A stretch of DNA of 64,000 nucleotides from Rhodobacter sp. (GCA_020637595.1 JACKKE010000008.1:1-64000), one strand, 5' to 3'. Counted from the stretch's first letter, positions 7,824 to 16,476 are shown. The notes: a model not told the origin generated them from the sequence alone. Made by a program: numbers and translations.

Positions 7824-10133
7824 ATGAGCCAGCCCTCCTGTCCGGTCAGCGGTTCCCGGCTTTCGCCCACGGGGTGCCCGATTTCGCACCAGGCGGCCGC
7901 GTTCGATCCTTTTCGCGGCCCCTATCAGGAGGACCCGGCCGAGGCGCTGCGCTGGGCGCGCGACCAGGAGCCGGTTTTCTACGCGCCGAACCTGGGCTAC
8001 TGGGTGGTGACGCGCTATGACGACGTGAAGGCGGTCTTCCGCGACCCGATCCTGTTTTCCGCCTCGAATGCGCTGGAAAAGGTCACGCCGGCCCCGCCCG
8101 AGGCACAGGCCATTCTGGCGAAATACGGCTTCAACCTGCAGCGCACGATGGTGAACGAGGACGAGCCCGACCATATGGCGCGCCGTCGCCTGCTGCTGGG
8201 TGCTTTCCTGCCCGAGAACCTGGCCCATCACGAACCTGCGGTGCGCGATCTGGCTCGCGCCTACATGGACCGTTTCATTGATCGCGGTCATGCCGATCTG
8301 GTTGCGGATATCTTCTACGAGATCCCGCTGACGATTGCGCTGCATTTCCTGGGCGTGCCGGATGACGGCGCCGAGGAGTTGAAGAAATTCGCGGTGGCGC
8401 ACACGCTGAACACCTGGGGCCGGCCGACGCCCGAGGAACAGCTGGAAATTTCCGAGAATGTCGGGCGGTTCTGGCAGACGGCCAACCGGATCCTCGACAC
8501 CATGCGCGCGGATCCGACGGGCGAGGGCTGGATGTATGATACCATCCGTGCCCACAATGAGCATCCCGACATCGTTCCGGAAAGCTACCTGCGCTCGATG
8601 ATGATGGCGATTCTCGCGGCGGCGCACGAGACGACCTCGAACGCGACCTCGAACGCGTTCTGGACTCTCTTGTCGGATCGCGCCGCCTGGGAGGCGCTGT
8701 GCGAGAACCCGGCACTCATCCCCAGCGCGGTCGAGGAATGCCTGCGTGTCGCCGGGTCGATCGTCGCCTGGCGCCGCGTGGCCACGGCGGATGCCGAGGT
8801 CGGCGGCGTGGCGATCCCCAAGGGCGGCAAGCTGATGATCGTGCAGGCCAGTGCCAACAAGGATGCGCGGCACTGGGAAAACCCGGACGAGGTGGATATC
8901 TATCGCGACAATGCTGCCGAGCACATGACCTTTGGGTATGGCGCGCACCAGTGCATGGGCAAGAACATCGGCCGGATGGAGATGCGCGTGTTCCTGGACG
9001 AGTTCGTCCGGCGCCTTCCGCATATGCGGCTGGTCGAGGGGCAGACGTTCACGAACCTGCCCAACATGTCGTTCCGGGGTCCGGAAACCTTGTTGGTCGA
9101 ATGGGATCCCGCGCAAAATCCCGAACGGCGCGATCCCTCGATCCTGGGCAGGGGGCGGTCCTTCAAGGTGGGGGCGCCGGTCAAGGCCGACATCCTGCGC
9201 CAGGTGGTGGTGCGTGATGTCGCGGTCATCTCCGAAGGCGTGATCCGCGTCGACCTCGCCGATCCGCGCGGTCGGCCGCTGCCGCGCTTCACGCCCGGCG
9301 CGCATATTGATCTGGTGTCCGGCGAGTATCGGCGCAAGTATTCGTTGTGCGGCGCGCAGGATTGCCCCGAAAGCTGGCAGATCGCGATCCTTCGCGAAGA
9401 CGCGGGGCGCGGCGGGTCGGCCCATTTCCACAAGATCCTGACGCCTGGAGCCAGTGTTCACGTCGCTGGACCGCGGAACCATTTCAAGCTGGATGAAACG
9501 GCGCCGCGCTACCGGCTGATCGCCGGCGGCATCGGTATCACGCCAATTCTGGCGATGGCGGACCGCCTGAAGGCTCTCGGCAAGGTCTATACGCTCCATT
9601 ATTGCGGCAGCACGCGGTCGCGCATGCCGCTGCTCGAACGGGTGACGCGCGATCATGGCGAGGCGCTGCACCTGCATGTCGGCGCGGAGGGGACGCGGCT
9701 CGACATGGCCGCCTTGCCCGCGCCGCAACCTGGCGAGCAAGTCTATGCCTGCGGGCCGGAACGGATGCTTGTCGCCCTTGATGCCTTGTCAGGGGACTGG
9801 CCGGACGGGGCCCTGCACATCGAGCATTTCTCGGCGGTTTCGACGTCGCTCGATCCGTCCAGGGAGCGGTCCTTCGAGGTTGCGCTCGAGGACAGCGGGC
9901 TGACGATCACCGTGGGCAACGACCAGACCCTTCTGGAGGCTCTGACCCTTGCGGGCGTCGATGTTCCCTGCGACTGCAACGAGGGCCTGTGCGGCACCTG
10001 CGAAGTCGAGGTTCTGTCGGGCGAGATCGACCACCGCGACAAGGTTCTGTCCAGCAGCGAACGGGCGGGCGGGAAGCGCATGATGGCATGCTGTTCGCGT
10101 TCCAAGGCCGGCAAGCTGCGCCTCGCCCTCTAG
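7824..10133 (+). CDS. Self-sufficient cytochrome P450-reductase-ferredoxin fusion (CYP116B type)
   Basis: A 769-residue monooxygenase that carries its own electron chain. Residues about 1-430 are the P450: the I-helix AAAHETTSN, the K-helix region EECLR, and the haem loop FGYGAHQCMG with ligand Cys377. Residues about 450-670 are a phthalate-dioxygenase-reductase-like FMN/NADH module (RKYSLCG, GGIGITPIL). The C-terminus is a plant-type 2Fe-2S ferredoxin with Cys716, 718, 723 and 726 (CDCNEGLCGTC). This layout is that of class VII P450s such as P450RhF, which hydroxylate, dealkylate or desulfurise varied small aromatics. I chose the ATG after the AAAGGAAAAGAG ribosome binding site; upstream in-frame extension only reads antisense to the IclR gene. 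The substrate is unknown. Confidence 0.95.
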   Translation: MSQPSCPVSGSRLSPTGCPISHQAAAFDPFRGPYQEDPAEALRWARDQEPVFYAPNLGYWVVTRYDDVKAVFRDPILFSASNALEKVTPAPPEAQAILAKYGFNLQRTMVNEDEPDHMARRRLLLGAFLPENLAHHEPAVRDLARAYMDRFIDRGHADLVADIFYEIPLTIALHFLGVPDDGAEELKKFAVAHTLNTWGRPTPEEQLEISENVGRFWQTANRILDTMRADPTGEGWMYDTIRAHNEHPDIVPESYLRSMMMAILAAAHETTSNATSNAFWTLLSDRAAWEALCENPALIPSAVEECLRVAGSIVAWRRVATADAEVGGVAIPKGGKLMIVQASANKDARHWENPDEVDIYRDNAAEHMTFGYGAHQCMGKNIGRMEMRVFLDEFVRRLPHMRLVEGQTFTNLPNMSFRGPETLLVEWDPAQNPERRDPSILGRGRSFKVGAPVKADILRQVVVRDVAVISEGVIRVDLADPRGRPLPRFTPGAHIDLVSGEYRRKYSLCGAQDCPESWQIAILREDAGRGGSAHFHKILTPGASVHVAGPRNHFKLDETAPRYRLIAGGIGITPILAMADRLKALGKVYTLHYCGSTRSRMPLLERVTRDHGEALHLHVGAEGTRLDMAALPAPQPGEQVYACGPERMLVALDALSGDWPDGALHIEHFSAVSTSLDPSRERSFEVALEDSGLTITVGNDQTLLEALTLAGVDVPCDCNEGLCGTCEVEVLSGEIDHRDKVLSSSERAGGKRMMACCSRSKAGKLRLAL

Positions 10134-10453
10134 GCGGCAAACGGCCATCGCCTTGACGCAAGGCTCCGTGCGGCCTTGGTCGCCGCGATCGCATGGGCGC
10201 CGGCGCGGATCCGGTGCTCGATGTGGTCGCGTGGTGCTTTGTTCCCCCCGGTGCGGGCCTGGCGCCGTCGGTCCGGCCTCTCGGATCGCGGGCGAGGTGT
10301 CTGAGTTGTCCGGCAAGAGTGGACCAAACTGCGTATCCGCTGTGCAAACCTGCTCAACCAATGATTTGGTTGCGGTTTGGGTTGAGGCAATGGTTGACAC
10401 GATTGGTTGCGGAGCTATCCCTGTGAGAACAGGATGGCTTTGCGGATCTCACC
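10134..10453. other. Intergenic region upstream of the amidase
   Basis: The first 220 bases hold nothing I recognise; no clear terminator for the P450 gene is visible. The last 100 bases carry the amidase promoter and a cluster of TTGGTTG-type operator half-sites, listed separately. Confidence 0.5.
10355..10421 (+). promoter_or_regulatory. Amidase promoter with TTGGTTG-type operators
   Basis: An inverted repeat, CAACCAA-TGAT-TTGGTTG, spans 10355-10372. Further direct half-sites are TGGTTG (10391-10396) and TTGGTTG (10403-10409). A candidate promoter, TTGACA (10394-10399) then TATCCC (10416-10421), overlaps the last two half-sites, so a bound repressor would block RNA polymerase. The same half-site recurs at 13791, 14084, 16477 and 16784. 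Confidence 0.6.
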
Positions 10454-11890
10454 ATGTCTCCAGATGAATACGATGCCAGCGACGCGCTGGCGCTTGCCGA
10501 ACTCGTGCGCGTGGGCGCCGTCACCGCCGAGGAGCTTGCCGCCGAGGCCAACCGCCGCATCGACGCGCTCAACCCGGTCCTGAACGCGGTGGTGCACCGC
10601 TTCGAGGGGGAGAGCTGCAGCGCCCCCGGTGGCGTGTTCGGCGGTGTTCCGGTGCTGCTCAAGGACACGGCGATGGCGATCAAGGGGCGGCCGCTGACCT
10701 CGGGCTCGCGTCTTTATGCCGGGGTGGTGTCCGAGGCTGACGGCACGCTGGCCGGCCGGTATCGCAAGGCCGGTTTCGTGTTCCTGGGGCGCACCAATGT
10801 GCCGGAACTGGCGTTGAGCCTGACCACCGAATCCGACCTGCACGGAATTGCGCGCAATCCCTGGGATCTGTCGCGCAGCCCTGGCGGCTCGACGGGCGGA
10901 GGCGCGGCGGCGGTCGCTGCCGGGATCGTGCCGATCGCGCAGGGGTCGGATGGCGCGGGCTCGATCCGCGTGCCGGCGGCGCATTGCGGTGTCTTCGGGT
11001 TCAAGCCCTCGCGGATGCGCAACCCGTCGGGTCCGGCGGGGATCGGCAACGCCGGCATGGCGACGCTGCATGCGCTGACCCGCAGCGTCCGCGATTGCGC
11101 CAGTCTGCTGGATGCGACGAGCGGCCCTGACATCGGCGATGCCTATGCGGCCCCGCCACCGGTGCGCGCCTATGCCGAAGAGGTGCGCACTGCCGCGGCG
11201 CTGCGGCCGTTGCGGATCGGACTGGTCACCGAGGGGCCCGAGGGCGCGCCCTATGATCCCGAATGCCGGGCGGCGGCCGAAGCCGCGGCGAGGCTGTGCG
11301 AGGGGCTGGGGCATTCGGTGACGCCCGTGACCCTGGAGATGGACAACGCGCGCCTGAAATGGGCCTGGAAGACCATCGGTGCGAGTTCGGCCGCGCTGGG
11401 TGTGACCCGCTTCGCAGCAATCAAGGGGATCGCGGATCCCTATGCGCTGCTCGAACCCACCACCATCGCCTGGATCGAACACGGAAAATCGGTGCCGGCG
11501 ACGGACTATGTCGCGGCCGTGCAGGTGCTCGAGGCCAGTTCGCGCACGATGGGTCAGTTCTTTCAGGAGCACGATATTTTTCTATCCCCCACGACAGCGC
11601 AGATCGCTCCTCCGCTGGGCTGGCTGCGCGATGACACGCTGGATCTCGATGCCTTCTTTACCCGGTTCTGGAACCACGCCCCGCATGCCGCCCTGTTCAA
11701 TGCCTCGGGCTGCCCGGCGATGAGCGTGCCACTGGGATGGACCGCGCAGGGCCTGCCGGTCGGCGTCCAGTTCGGCGCGGGTTATGGCGGGGACGGGGTG
11801 CTGATCGCGCTTGCGGCGCAGCTTGAGGCAGCGCAGCCCTGGGCGGCGCGGCGCCCGGCGATGACCGTTGCGGCGGGGCGCCCCTCGTGA
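10454..11890 (+). CDS. Amidase-signature amidohydrolase
   Basis: This 478-residue cytoplasmic enzyme hydrolyses a carboxamide or related C-N bond. The Ser-cisSer-Lys triad is visible: Lys in LLKDTAMAIKG (about residue 75), the cis-Ser in RSPGGSTGGGAAAVAAG, and the nucleophile Ser in GSDGAGSIRVPAA. The C-terminal MSVPLGWTAQGLPVGVQFG block is typical. It is coupled by a 4-bp overlap to a membrane protein. In a pyridine-type pathway it could deamidate an incoming amide or act on a ring-opened amide such as an N-formylmaleamate-like intermediate; both are inference. A TTGGTTG operator cluster lies in front. Confidence 0.92.
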   Translation: MSPDEYDASDALALAELVRVGAVTAEELAAEANRRIDALNPVLNAVVHRFEGESCSAPGGVFGGVPVLLKDTAMAIKGRPLTSGSRLYAGVVSEADGTLAGRYRKAGFVFLGRTNVPELALSLTTESDLHGIARNPWDLSRSPGGSTGGGAAAVAAGIVPIAQGSDGAGSIRVPAAHCGVFGFKPSRMRNPSGPAGIGNAGMATLHALTRSVRDCASLLDATSGPDIGDAYAAPPPVRAYAEEVRTAAALRPLRIGLVTEGPEGAPYDPECRAAAEAAARLCEGLGHSVTPVTLEMDNARLKWAWKTIGASSAALGVTRFAAIKGIADPYALLEPTTIAWIEHGKSVPATDYVAAVQVLEASSRTMGQFFQEHDIFLSPTTAQIAPPLGWLRDDTLDLDAFFTRFWNHAPHAALFNASGCPAMSVPLGWTAQGLPVGVQFGAGYGGDGVLIALAAQLEAAQPWAARRPAMTVAAGRPS

Positions 11891-12984
11891 GCGGGTTTCT
11901 GTCCGGGCCGGGCCACTGGTCGGATCTCACCAGCAAATCGCTGCAATGGGCCGCGTTGCTGTCGATCGCCTTTGTTCTGTCGATGGGGCTGCGCGCGGTC
12001 AACTTTCCCGCCGCCTCGCTGATCGCACCGGTGCTGGTCGCCACGGTGATGGGGCTGCGCGGTGCGACGATCCGTTTGCCGCAGACCCTGCACCGGCTTT
12101 GTCAGGGGCTCATCGGCTGCCAGATCGCGCTCTATCTCGAGCACGAGCTGCTGACCGGCATGTCCGAGCATTGGGCGGCCGTGATCACCTTCATTTCGCT
12201 GACCTTCCTGATTTCGTGTCTGGTTGGGTGGCTGGTCGGGCAAGTGGCGCGGATGAACCACGAGGTGGCGATCTGGGGATTCCTGCCGGGGATGGCCGGG
12301 ACCATGATCGCGATGAGCCACGAACGCGGCCTCGACAGCCGCATCGTCGCCTTCATCCAGATCCTGCGCGTGGTGGCGGTGATCCTGTCGGTGGCTGCCC
12401 TGTCCTGGGTGATCGTTGATGATCCCGCCGGGGTGGTGAACGCCGTCACACGTGCGCCGGTGACGCCGCTGAACCTGCTGGTGACCGCGGGGATCTGCGC
12501 TGTCGCGCTGCTGTCCGCCCGGTTTCTGCCCTTCATTCCCGGTGCCCCGACGCTGATCCCGATGACCGTCGCCGCCGCCCTGCGCCTGGCCGAGCTGCCG
12601 CAGCCGGCGCTGCCGGTGTGGCTGTTGATCCCGGCCTATCTGCTGCTGGGCAGCCAGGTCGGGCTGCGCTTTACGCCGGCGCTGCTGCGCTCGGTGCTGC
12701 GGTCACTGTGGGCGATTATTGGCGGAGTGCTGTTGCTTCTGGCGCTGTGCATGGTGTCTGGTGCGGTGCTGGCGACGATCGTTGGAGAGAGCCTGATCAC
12801 CGGCGTTCTGGCGACCATTCCCGGCAGCATCGAGACCGTCGCGCTGATCGCCGTCAACACCCATGCCAATATCAGCTTCGTGATGACGCTGCAGGTGGTG
12901 CGGCTGTTCGCGGTGGTGCTGCTGGGGCCGGCCATTGCGCGGTGGATGACCGCCCATCTGCCCGAGGTGCGGGGAAGCGTCTGA
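11887..12984 (+). CDS. AbrB-type integral membrane protein (ammonia monooxygenase-like family)
   Basis: This 365-residue protein has about ten hydrophobic segments in two similar halves, as in the Gneg_AbrB_dup membrane family, often misnamed AbrB regulator or ammonia monooxygenase. The conserved PGAPTLIPMTVAAA and AYLLLGSQVGLRF blocks are present. It begins with GTG overlapping the amidase stop by 4 bp. Function in this family is unproven; transport of the amidase substrate or release of its product is a reasonable guess from the coupling. Confidence 0.75.
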   Translation: MSGFLSGPGHWSDLTSKSLQWAALLSIAFVLSMGLRAVNFPAASLIAPVLVATVMGLRGATIRLPQTLHRLCQGLIGCQIALYLEHELLTGMSEHWAAVITFISLTFLISCLVGWLVGQVARMNHEVAIWGFLPGMAGTMIAMSHERGLDSRIVAFIQILRVVAVILSVAALSWVIVDDPAGVVNAVTRAPVTPLNLLVTAGICAVALLSARFLPFIPGAPTLIPMTVAAALRLAELPQPALPVWLLIPAYLLLGSQVGLRFTPALLRSVLRSLWAIIGGVLLLLALCMVSGAVLATIVGESLITGVLATIPGSIETVALIAVNTHANISFVMTLQVVRLFAVVLLGPAIARWMTAHLPEVRGSV

Positions 12985-13023
12985 AACGCCTGGGGAATCG
13001 GCGGCGTTGCCCCTGTTCCCGGG

Positions 13024-13692
13024 TCAGTCCAGCCCGTAGAGATTGGCGCGATAGAACGAGTTGAGCGTGTCCGACATCGCGGCGCTGGCCTTGTCCGGCG
13101 CCCGCGAGGCGATGGCATCGACGATGGCGCGGCGCCGTTCGACATCCTCGGGCGAGGTGTCGCGGCTGTTGGCGGCGCTGCCGAGCCGGGCGTCTTCCTC
13201 GATGCGGCGCAGCAGGCTGTAAAGCTCGGCCGCCAGCGTGTTGCCAGTCGACTGGGCGATCAGCTGGTGGATGTCGCGCGCGCCGTTCGCGCCGCCGTTA
13301 TCCAGTTCTTTCTGCATGGCGGCGATATCGCTGGGCGTGGCCCGCATCGCTGCCAGCTTGGCAAAGACGGGTTCGATCATCCGCCGTAACTCGGCCACTT
13401 CCAGCGGGTTCGTCATGCTGACCAGATCGTCGGGCTTGCTGCGCGCCTTGCGCGGCTGGGCACGCGGGCGCGGCGGGGCGATCAATCCCTGGTCGCGCAG
13501 ATGCTGCAGCGCCTGTCGCAGGACGTAGCGGTTGACGCCCAGCTCGTCGGCCAGTTTTCGCTCCGCGGGCAGGGCGCCCTGGTTCGGATAGCTTGCGCGG
13601 ATTCGCTCGGCGATCTTGAGGATGTCGGGCGATACGGCCTGCGCCCGGGATGAAGTCGCCTCTCCCTTCGACGTCATCGATTCTATGTTCAT
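13024..13692 (-). CDS. GntR family regulator (FadR subfamily, FCD effector domain)
   Basis: This 222-residue DNA-binding protein has a winged helix (about 15-80: ALPAERKLADELGVNRYVLRQALQHL) and an all-helical FCD ligand domain with conserved Arg/Asp and His positions (ELRRMIEPVFAKLAA, DIHQLIAQSTGN). I chose the ATG of MNIESM because the homology begins shortly after; a longer frame upstream is low-complexity. Its promoter carries CAACCA-N6-TTGGTTG at 13791, so it is the best candidate to bind the TTGGTTG sites of this region, including its own promoter. Confidence 0.85.
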   Translation of the reverse strand: MNIESMTSKGEATSSRAQAVSPDILKIAERIRASYPNQGALPAERKLADELGVNRYVLRQALQHLRDQGLIAPPRPRAQPRKARSKPDDLVSMTNPLEVAELRRMIEPVFAKLAAMRATPSDIAAMQKELDNGGANGARDIHQLIAQSTGNTLAAELYSLLRRIEEDARLGSAANSRDTSPEDVERRRAIVDAIASRAPDKASAAMSDTLNSFYRANLYGLD

Positions 13693-13790
13693 GGTCGCAC
13701 CGGTCTCACAGGAATCGGTCGGGCCTCCCCGCGGACGTGCCGCGCTCCGACCTGGTAGTCGGCAGTCATACCATTCCGAGAGCGGCAGAT

Positions 13791-13809
13791 CAACCATTGG
13801 CTTTGGTTG
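13791..13809. promoter_or_regulatory. TTGGTTG-type operator upstream of the GntR gene
   Basis: CAACCA and TTGGTTG form an inverted repeat with a 6-bp spacer, about 100 bp upstream of the GntR start. This is consistent with autoregulation. Confidence 0.55.
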
Positions 13810-14083
13810 AAGGGGCTAGTGTGGTCGAAAAGCTGTCGGTCGTCTGCCGAGCAATTGGCGGCACCCCCCGTCGGGATGTCCGAGAGCACGAAGGAACGGC
13901 TGAACAGGCCATTGAGGCTGATCAGGCGAGTGGAGGAGCAAGCTTTGGGCAGTGGCCGGAAATTGTTCTCATTCTTGTGCCTGGATACAGCAAATGCCGG
14001 TTGCGCGGCCGTGCATCGACCAGTCCTTGATCAAATGCCGTTCGACTGTGCGATCAGCGGCCGGATTCGATCTGCCGGGCGCT

Positions 14084-14148
14084 CAACCAATTGACGCATG
14101 AACGGGCTTTGGTTAGTTTTGGTTTAAGCAATGGTTGGGATTTGGTTG
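14084..14148 (+). promoter_or_regulatory. Promoter with five TTGGTTG-type half-sites
   Basis: CAACCAA at 14084-14090 is followed by TTGGTTA (14109), TTGGTTT (14119), ATGGTTG (14131) and TTGGTTG (14142). Their start-to-start spacing of about 10-12 bp is near one helical turn. A candidate promoter, TTGACG (14091-14096) then TAGTTT (14114-14119), lies inside. The last half-site abuts the chosen ATG of the NTF2-like gene. Confidence 0.5.
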
Positions 14149-14150
14149 AT

Positions 14151-14588
14151 ATGCAAGACCGCACCGCGAGGCAGCGCGTTCTGGATGACTACTTCGCCGC
14201 CCACAATGCCGGGCGCATCGAGGCGGTTCTGGCCTGTTATGCCGCGGATGCCCGGCTGGAGGAGGTCGCCTCAGGGGCCAGCCGCCAGGGATGCGACGCG
14301 CTGCGGCGCGGGCTCGAAGGGTTTCTGGCGCTGTTTCGGGGGGCGCATTTCGACTGCGGCCCGCGCATCGTCGCCGGGGACAGCATCGTCTGCCCCTACA
14401 CCCTGAGCGCCGAGGTGGCGCGCGATCTGGGCCCCCTGCGGCTGGCCGGTCGGCGGATCCGGTTGCCGGGCGTGCAGGTGATGACCTTTGACGGCGAGGC
14501 GATCGCCCTCGTCCGGGATTTCTGGGATTTCGACGCGCTCGCGGCACAGGCCCGGCCGGCGGAACCCCAACCGGCTTCGGAACCCTGA
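14151..14588 (+). CDS. NTF2-like/SnoaL-like small protein
   Basis: This 145-residue cone-fold protein opens with RVLDDYFAAHNAGRIEAVLACYAADA, the usual NTF2-like start, and ends with a Pro/Ala-rich tail. Family members include isomerases, hydratases and non-catalytic binding proteins, so the function is open. It lies directly ahead of the isochorismatase-fold hydrolase with a 20-bp gap and so probably shares its transcript. The ATG at 14151 fits the domain; an upstream TTG would add 20 unrelated residues that overlap the operators. Confidence 0.7.
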   Translation: MQDRTARQRVLDDYFAAHNAGRIEAVLACYAADARLEEVASGASRQGCDALRRGLEGFLALFRGAHFDCGPRIVAGDSIVCPYTLSAEVARDLGPLRLAGRRIRLPGVQVMTFDGEAIALVRDFWDFDALAAQARPAEPQPASEP

Positions 14589-14608
14589 ACATGACAAAGG
14601 AGATGGAT

Positions 14609-15292
14609 ATGGCGGTGTGGGATCAGTTCCTGACGGAAGACGACAAGAAGGTCTGCGCCAAGCGCAAGCCGCGCGACAAGAACGGTCCCGGCGACAAGGT
14701 GGCGCTGGTGATCATCGACATGCAGGTGACCGCCTGCGGTTATGACAAGCCGATCTGGGAACAGCTCGACGTCTATTCCGGCGCCTGCGGTCCGCATGCG
14801 TGGAAGTCGATCCCGATCCAGAACCAGATGATTGCCGCCGCCCGCGCCGTGGGCATGCCGATCATCTGGACCAAGCACATCTTCCATCCGCACATGGGGT
14901 TCCCGCAATCGGCGCCCGACAACAATTTTTCGAGCCTCAGCCACAAATCGGATCTGCCCGAGGGGATGACGATCGAGGAGGGCGATATCCTGGTCGAAAA
15001 GCAGACAGCCAGCGGGTTCGCCTATACCAACCTGCCGATCATCCTGAAGCATCACGGCATCGACGGGATCCTGCTGATGGGTAATTCGACCTCGGGCTGT
15101 GTGCGGGCGACGGCGGTCGATGGCCGCGCGGCGGGTTACAAGGTGACGGTGATCGAGGAATGCGTCTTTGACCGGATTGAGGCGTCGCACGCGCTGGCGC
15201 TGTTCGACATGCAGTTCAAGTATTGCGACGTGATTTCCGCAGCTGACGCGCTGGAGGTCATCGGCGGCGCGGCAGCCGAGAAGGCCGCCTGA
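14609..15292 (+). CDS. Isochorismatase-fold cysteine hydrolase (NicF/N-carbamoylsarcosine amidase-like)
   Basis: This 227-residue amidohydrolase shows the Asp-Lys-Cys triad of the family: Asp in VALVIIDMQVTACG, Lys in IIWTKHIF, and Cys in NSTSGCVRATAVDG. Members include nicotinamidase, N-carbamoylsarcosine amidase and NicF, which hydrolyses maleamate to maleate and ammonia. The NicX-like dioxygenase nearby makes a NicF-like role attractive, but the substrate is inferred. I chose the ATG 7-8 bases after the AAAGGAG ribosome binding site; in-frame ATGs at 14591 and 14603 are alternatives. Confidence 0.85.
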   Translation: MAVWDQFLTEDDKKVCAKRKPRDKNGPGDKVALVIIDMQVTACGYDKPIWEQLDVYSGACGPHAWKSIPIQNQMIAAARAVGMPIIWTKHIFHPHMGFPQSAPDNNFSSLSHKSDLPEGMTIEEGDILVEKQTASGFAYTNLPIILKHHGIDGILLMGNSTSGCVRATAVDGRAAGYKVTVIEECVFDRIEASHALALFDMQFKYCDVISAADALEVIGGAAAEKAA

Positions 15293-15318
15293 CCTCGGGT
15301 TTTCCGGGCAGGAACAGA

Positions 15319-15348
15319 AAGGGGCCGGTCCACCAGGGCCGGCCCCTT
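15319..15348. terminator. Bidirectional hairpin terminator
   Basis: A perfect 10-bp stem, AAGGGGCCGG with CCGGCCCCTT, closes a 10-base loop between two convergent genes. The flanking A and T residues suit termination from both sides. Confidence 0.75.
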
Positions 15349-15366
15349 GGGTTTCGGCAACCGGTT

Positions 15367-15891
15367 TCAGCCGGCCAGCGGGACAAAGCTGCCGAAGCCG
15401 CCAAAGCTGTAGGTCAGCGGCTCGGCGCCCACTTGTGGCGGTTCGGCCATGACCAGCGCGGCGACCCGGCCAAAAAGCACGGCATGCGTGGGGCTGTCGA
15501 TTTCGCGATCCAGATGGCAGTCAAACGCCGCCACCGCCCCGCGCAGCACCGGCGCCCCGGTGGCGAGCGTCGTCCAGGCATCCGGGGCAAAGCGCGCCTC
15601 GCCTTTCAGCCCGCCGCGCCCGGCAAAGACCGAGGCCAGATCGGACTGGCCGGCGGCGAGGAAGTTGACGCTGAAGGTGCCGTTGCGGCGGAGCGGTTCC
15701 AGCGCCGCGCTCTCGCGGTAAAGGCAGGCCAGAACGGACGGTGGGTTGTCGGACAGCGAGCAGACCGCGGTGAGTGTGACACCGAACCGCGCGCCGGGGG
15801 CACCGGTGGCCACCACGGCGACGGCATTGGCCGGACGCCGCATCGCCTGCCGGAACAGGTCGGCCGAGACCTCGGGCAGGGCGGGCGTCAT
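15367..15891 (-). CDS. Flavin reductase (HpaC-like, small component)
   Basis: This 174-residue protein belongs to the flavin reductase-like family (DIM6/NTAB; HpaC). It opens FRQAMRRPANAVAVVATGAPGARFGVTLTA and carries the SLSDNPPSVLACL and NGTFSVNFLAAGQ blocks. It would use NAD(P)H to make free reduced flavin for a partner oxygenase; the HpaB-like monooxygenase encoded 1 kb away, divergently, is the obvious partner. It overlaps the upstream FCD-only gene by 4 bp. Confidence 0.87.
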   Translation of the reverse strand: MTPALPEVSADLFRQAMRRPANAVAVVATGAPGARFGVTLTAVCSLSDNPPSVLACLYRESAALEPLRRNGTFSVNFLAAGQSDLASVFAGRGGLKGEARFAPDAWTTLATGAPVLRGAVAAFDCHLDREIDSPTHAVLFGRVAALVMAEPPQVGAEPLTYSFGGFGSFVPLAG

Positions 15892-16403
15892 CGGATTTCA
15901 CCCCCCTGTGCCAGCCCCGAGGCCCACAGCGTGATGGCACGCAGGTGGGTCATCATCATCCGCTCGGCCCGGGCCGCGTCGCGGGCCATCAGCGCGCTGA
16001 CCAGCGCATCGTGGTGGTCATAGCCGGTCTCGTCGGTCAGCGGCGGGGTGCGCCCGACAAAGGACGGATCCAGGGTGATCCCGGCGATGCGGTCGACCAG
16101 AAACGCCCCCAGCGCGTTGTGGCTGGCCCGGGCGATGGCGCGATGCAGGGCGACGTCAATGGACCGGTCGTAGACGGTGGGTTGCGAGGCGGCGTGCAGC
16201 TCGGCGATGTGCTCCAGCTCGCGCGGCGTGGCGTGGAGTGCGGCCAGCCGCGTCAGCTGAGGCTCGAACGCCATCCGCGTTTCCCAGAGATCCGCGGGGC
16301 TGGTGTTGCGCATGATCTGGTCCTGGCGCCACAGCGGCGAACGGGCCGGGGCGCGGGGTCTGCTGGCCATCGGCAGGATGCCCAGGGCTGCGGAGGGACT
16401 CAT
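15888..16403 (-). CDS. FCD-domain-only protein (GntR-like effector domain without DNA-binding domain)
   Basis: This 171-residue protein matches the all-helical FCD ligand domain of FadR/VanR-type GntR regulators: LWETRMAFEPQLTRLAALHAT, VALHRAIARASHNALGAF, then HDALVSALMARDAARAERMMMTHL. The winged-helix half is missing, and no frame upstream encodes one. A ribosome binding site, AGGAGA, stands 8 bases before the ATG, so this looks like a real start and not a decayed regulator. It is translationally coupled to the flavin reductase. It could be a ligand sensor or antagonist that pairs with a full GntR protein, or a remnant. Confidence 0.65.
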   Translation of the reverse strand: MSPSAALGILPMASRPRAPARSPLWRQDQIMRNTSPADLWETRMAFEPQLTRLAALHATPRELEHIAELHAASQPTVYDRSIDVALHRAIARASHNALGAFLVDRIAGITLDPSFVGRTPPLTDETGYDHHDALVSALMARDAARAERMMMTHLRAITLWASGLAQGGEIR

Positions 16404-16476
16404 GACTGGCGTCTCCTGTCTCGGGATGCGGTCGTGGCGCGTGCCGGTCTTTCATGCCACCGCATCCGGTTTTCTC

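Larger units (their letters stand above)
13693..14150. other. Divergent regulatory gap between the GntR gene and the NTF2-like gene
   Basis: No gene is supported in this 458-base gap. It carries operator-like sites at both ends: an inverted repeat near the GntR gene and a run of half-sites ahead of the NTF2-like gene. The middle (about 13815-14080) shows nothing I recognise. Confidence 0.55.

Noticed and set aside
7356..9740. 794-residue open frame on the minus strand opposite the P450
   Set aside because: It is low-complexity Arg/His/Gly-rich sequence antisense to a clear P450 gene; long antisense frames are common in GC-rich DNA.
11887..12984. AbrB transcription factor or ammonia monooxygenase
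   Set aside because: The protein is an integral membrane protein with about ten hydrophobic segments and no DNA-binding or copper-site features; the names are historical misannotations.
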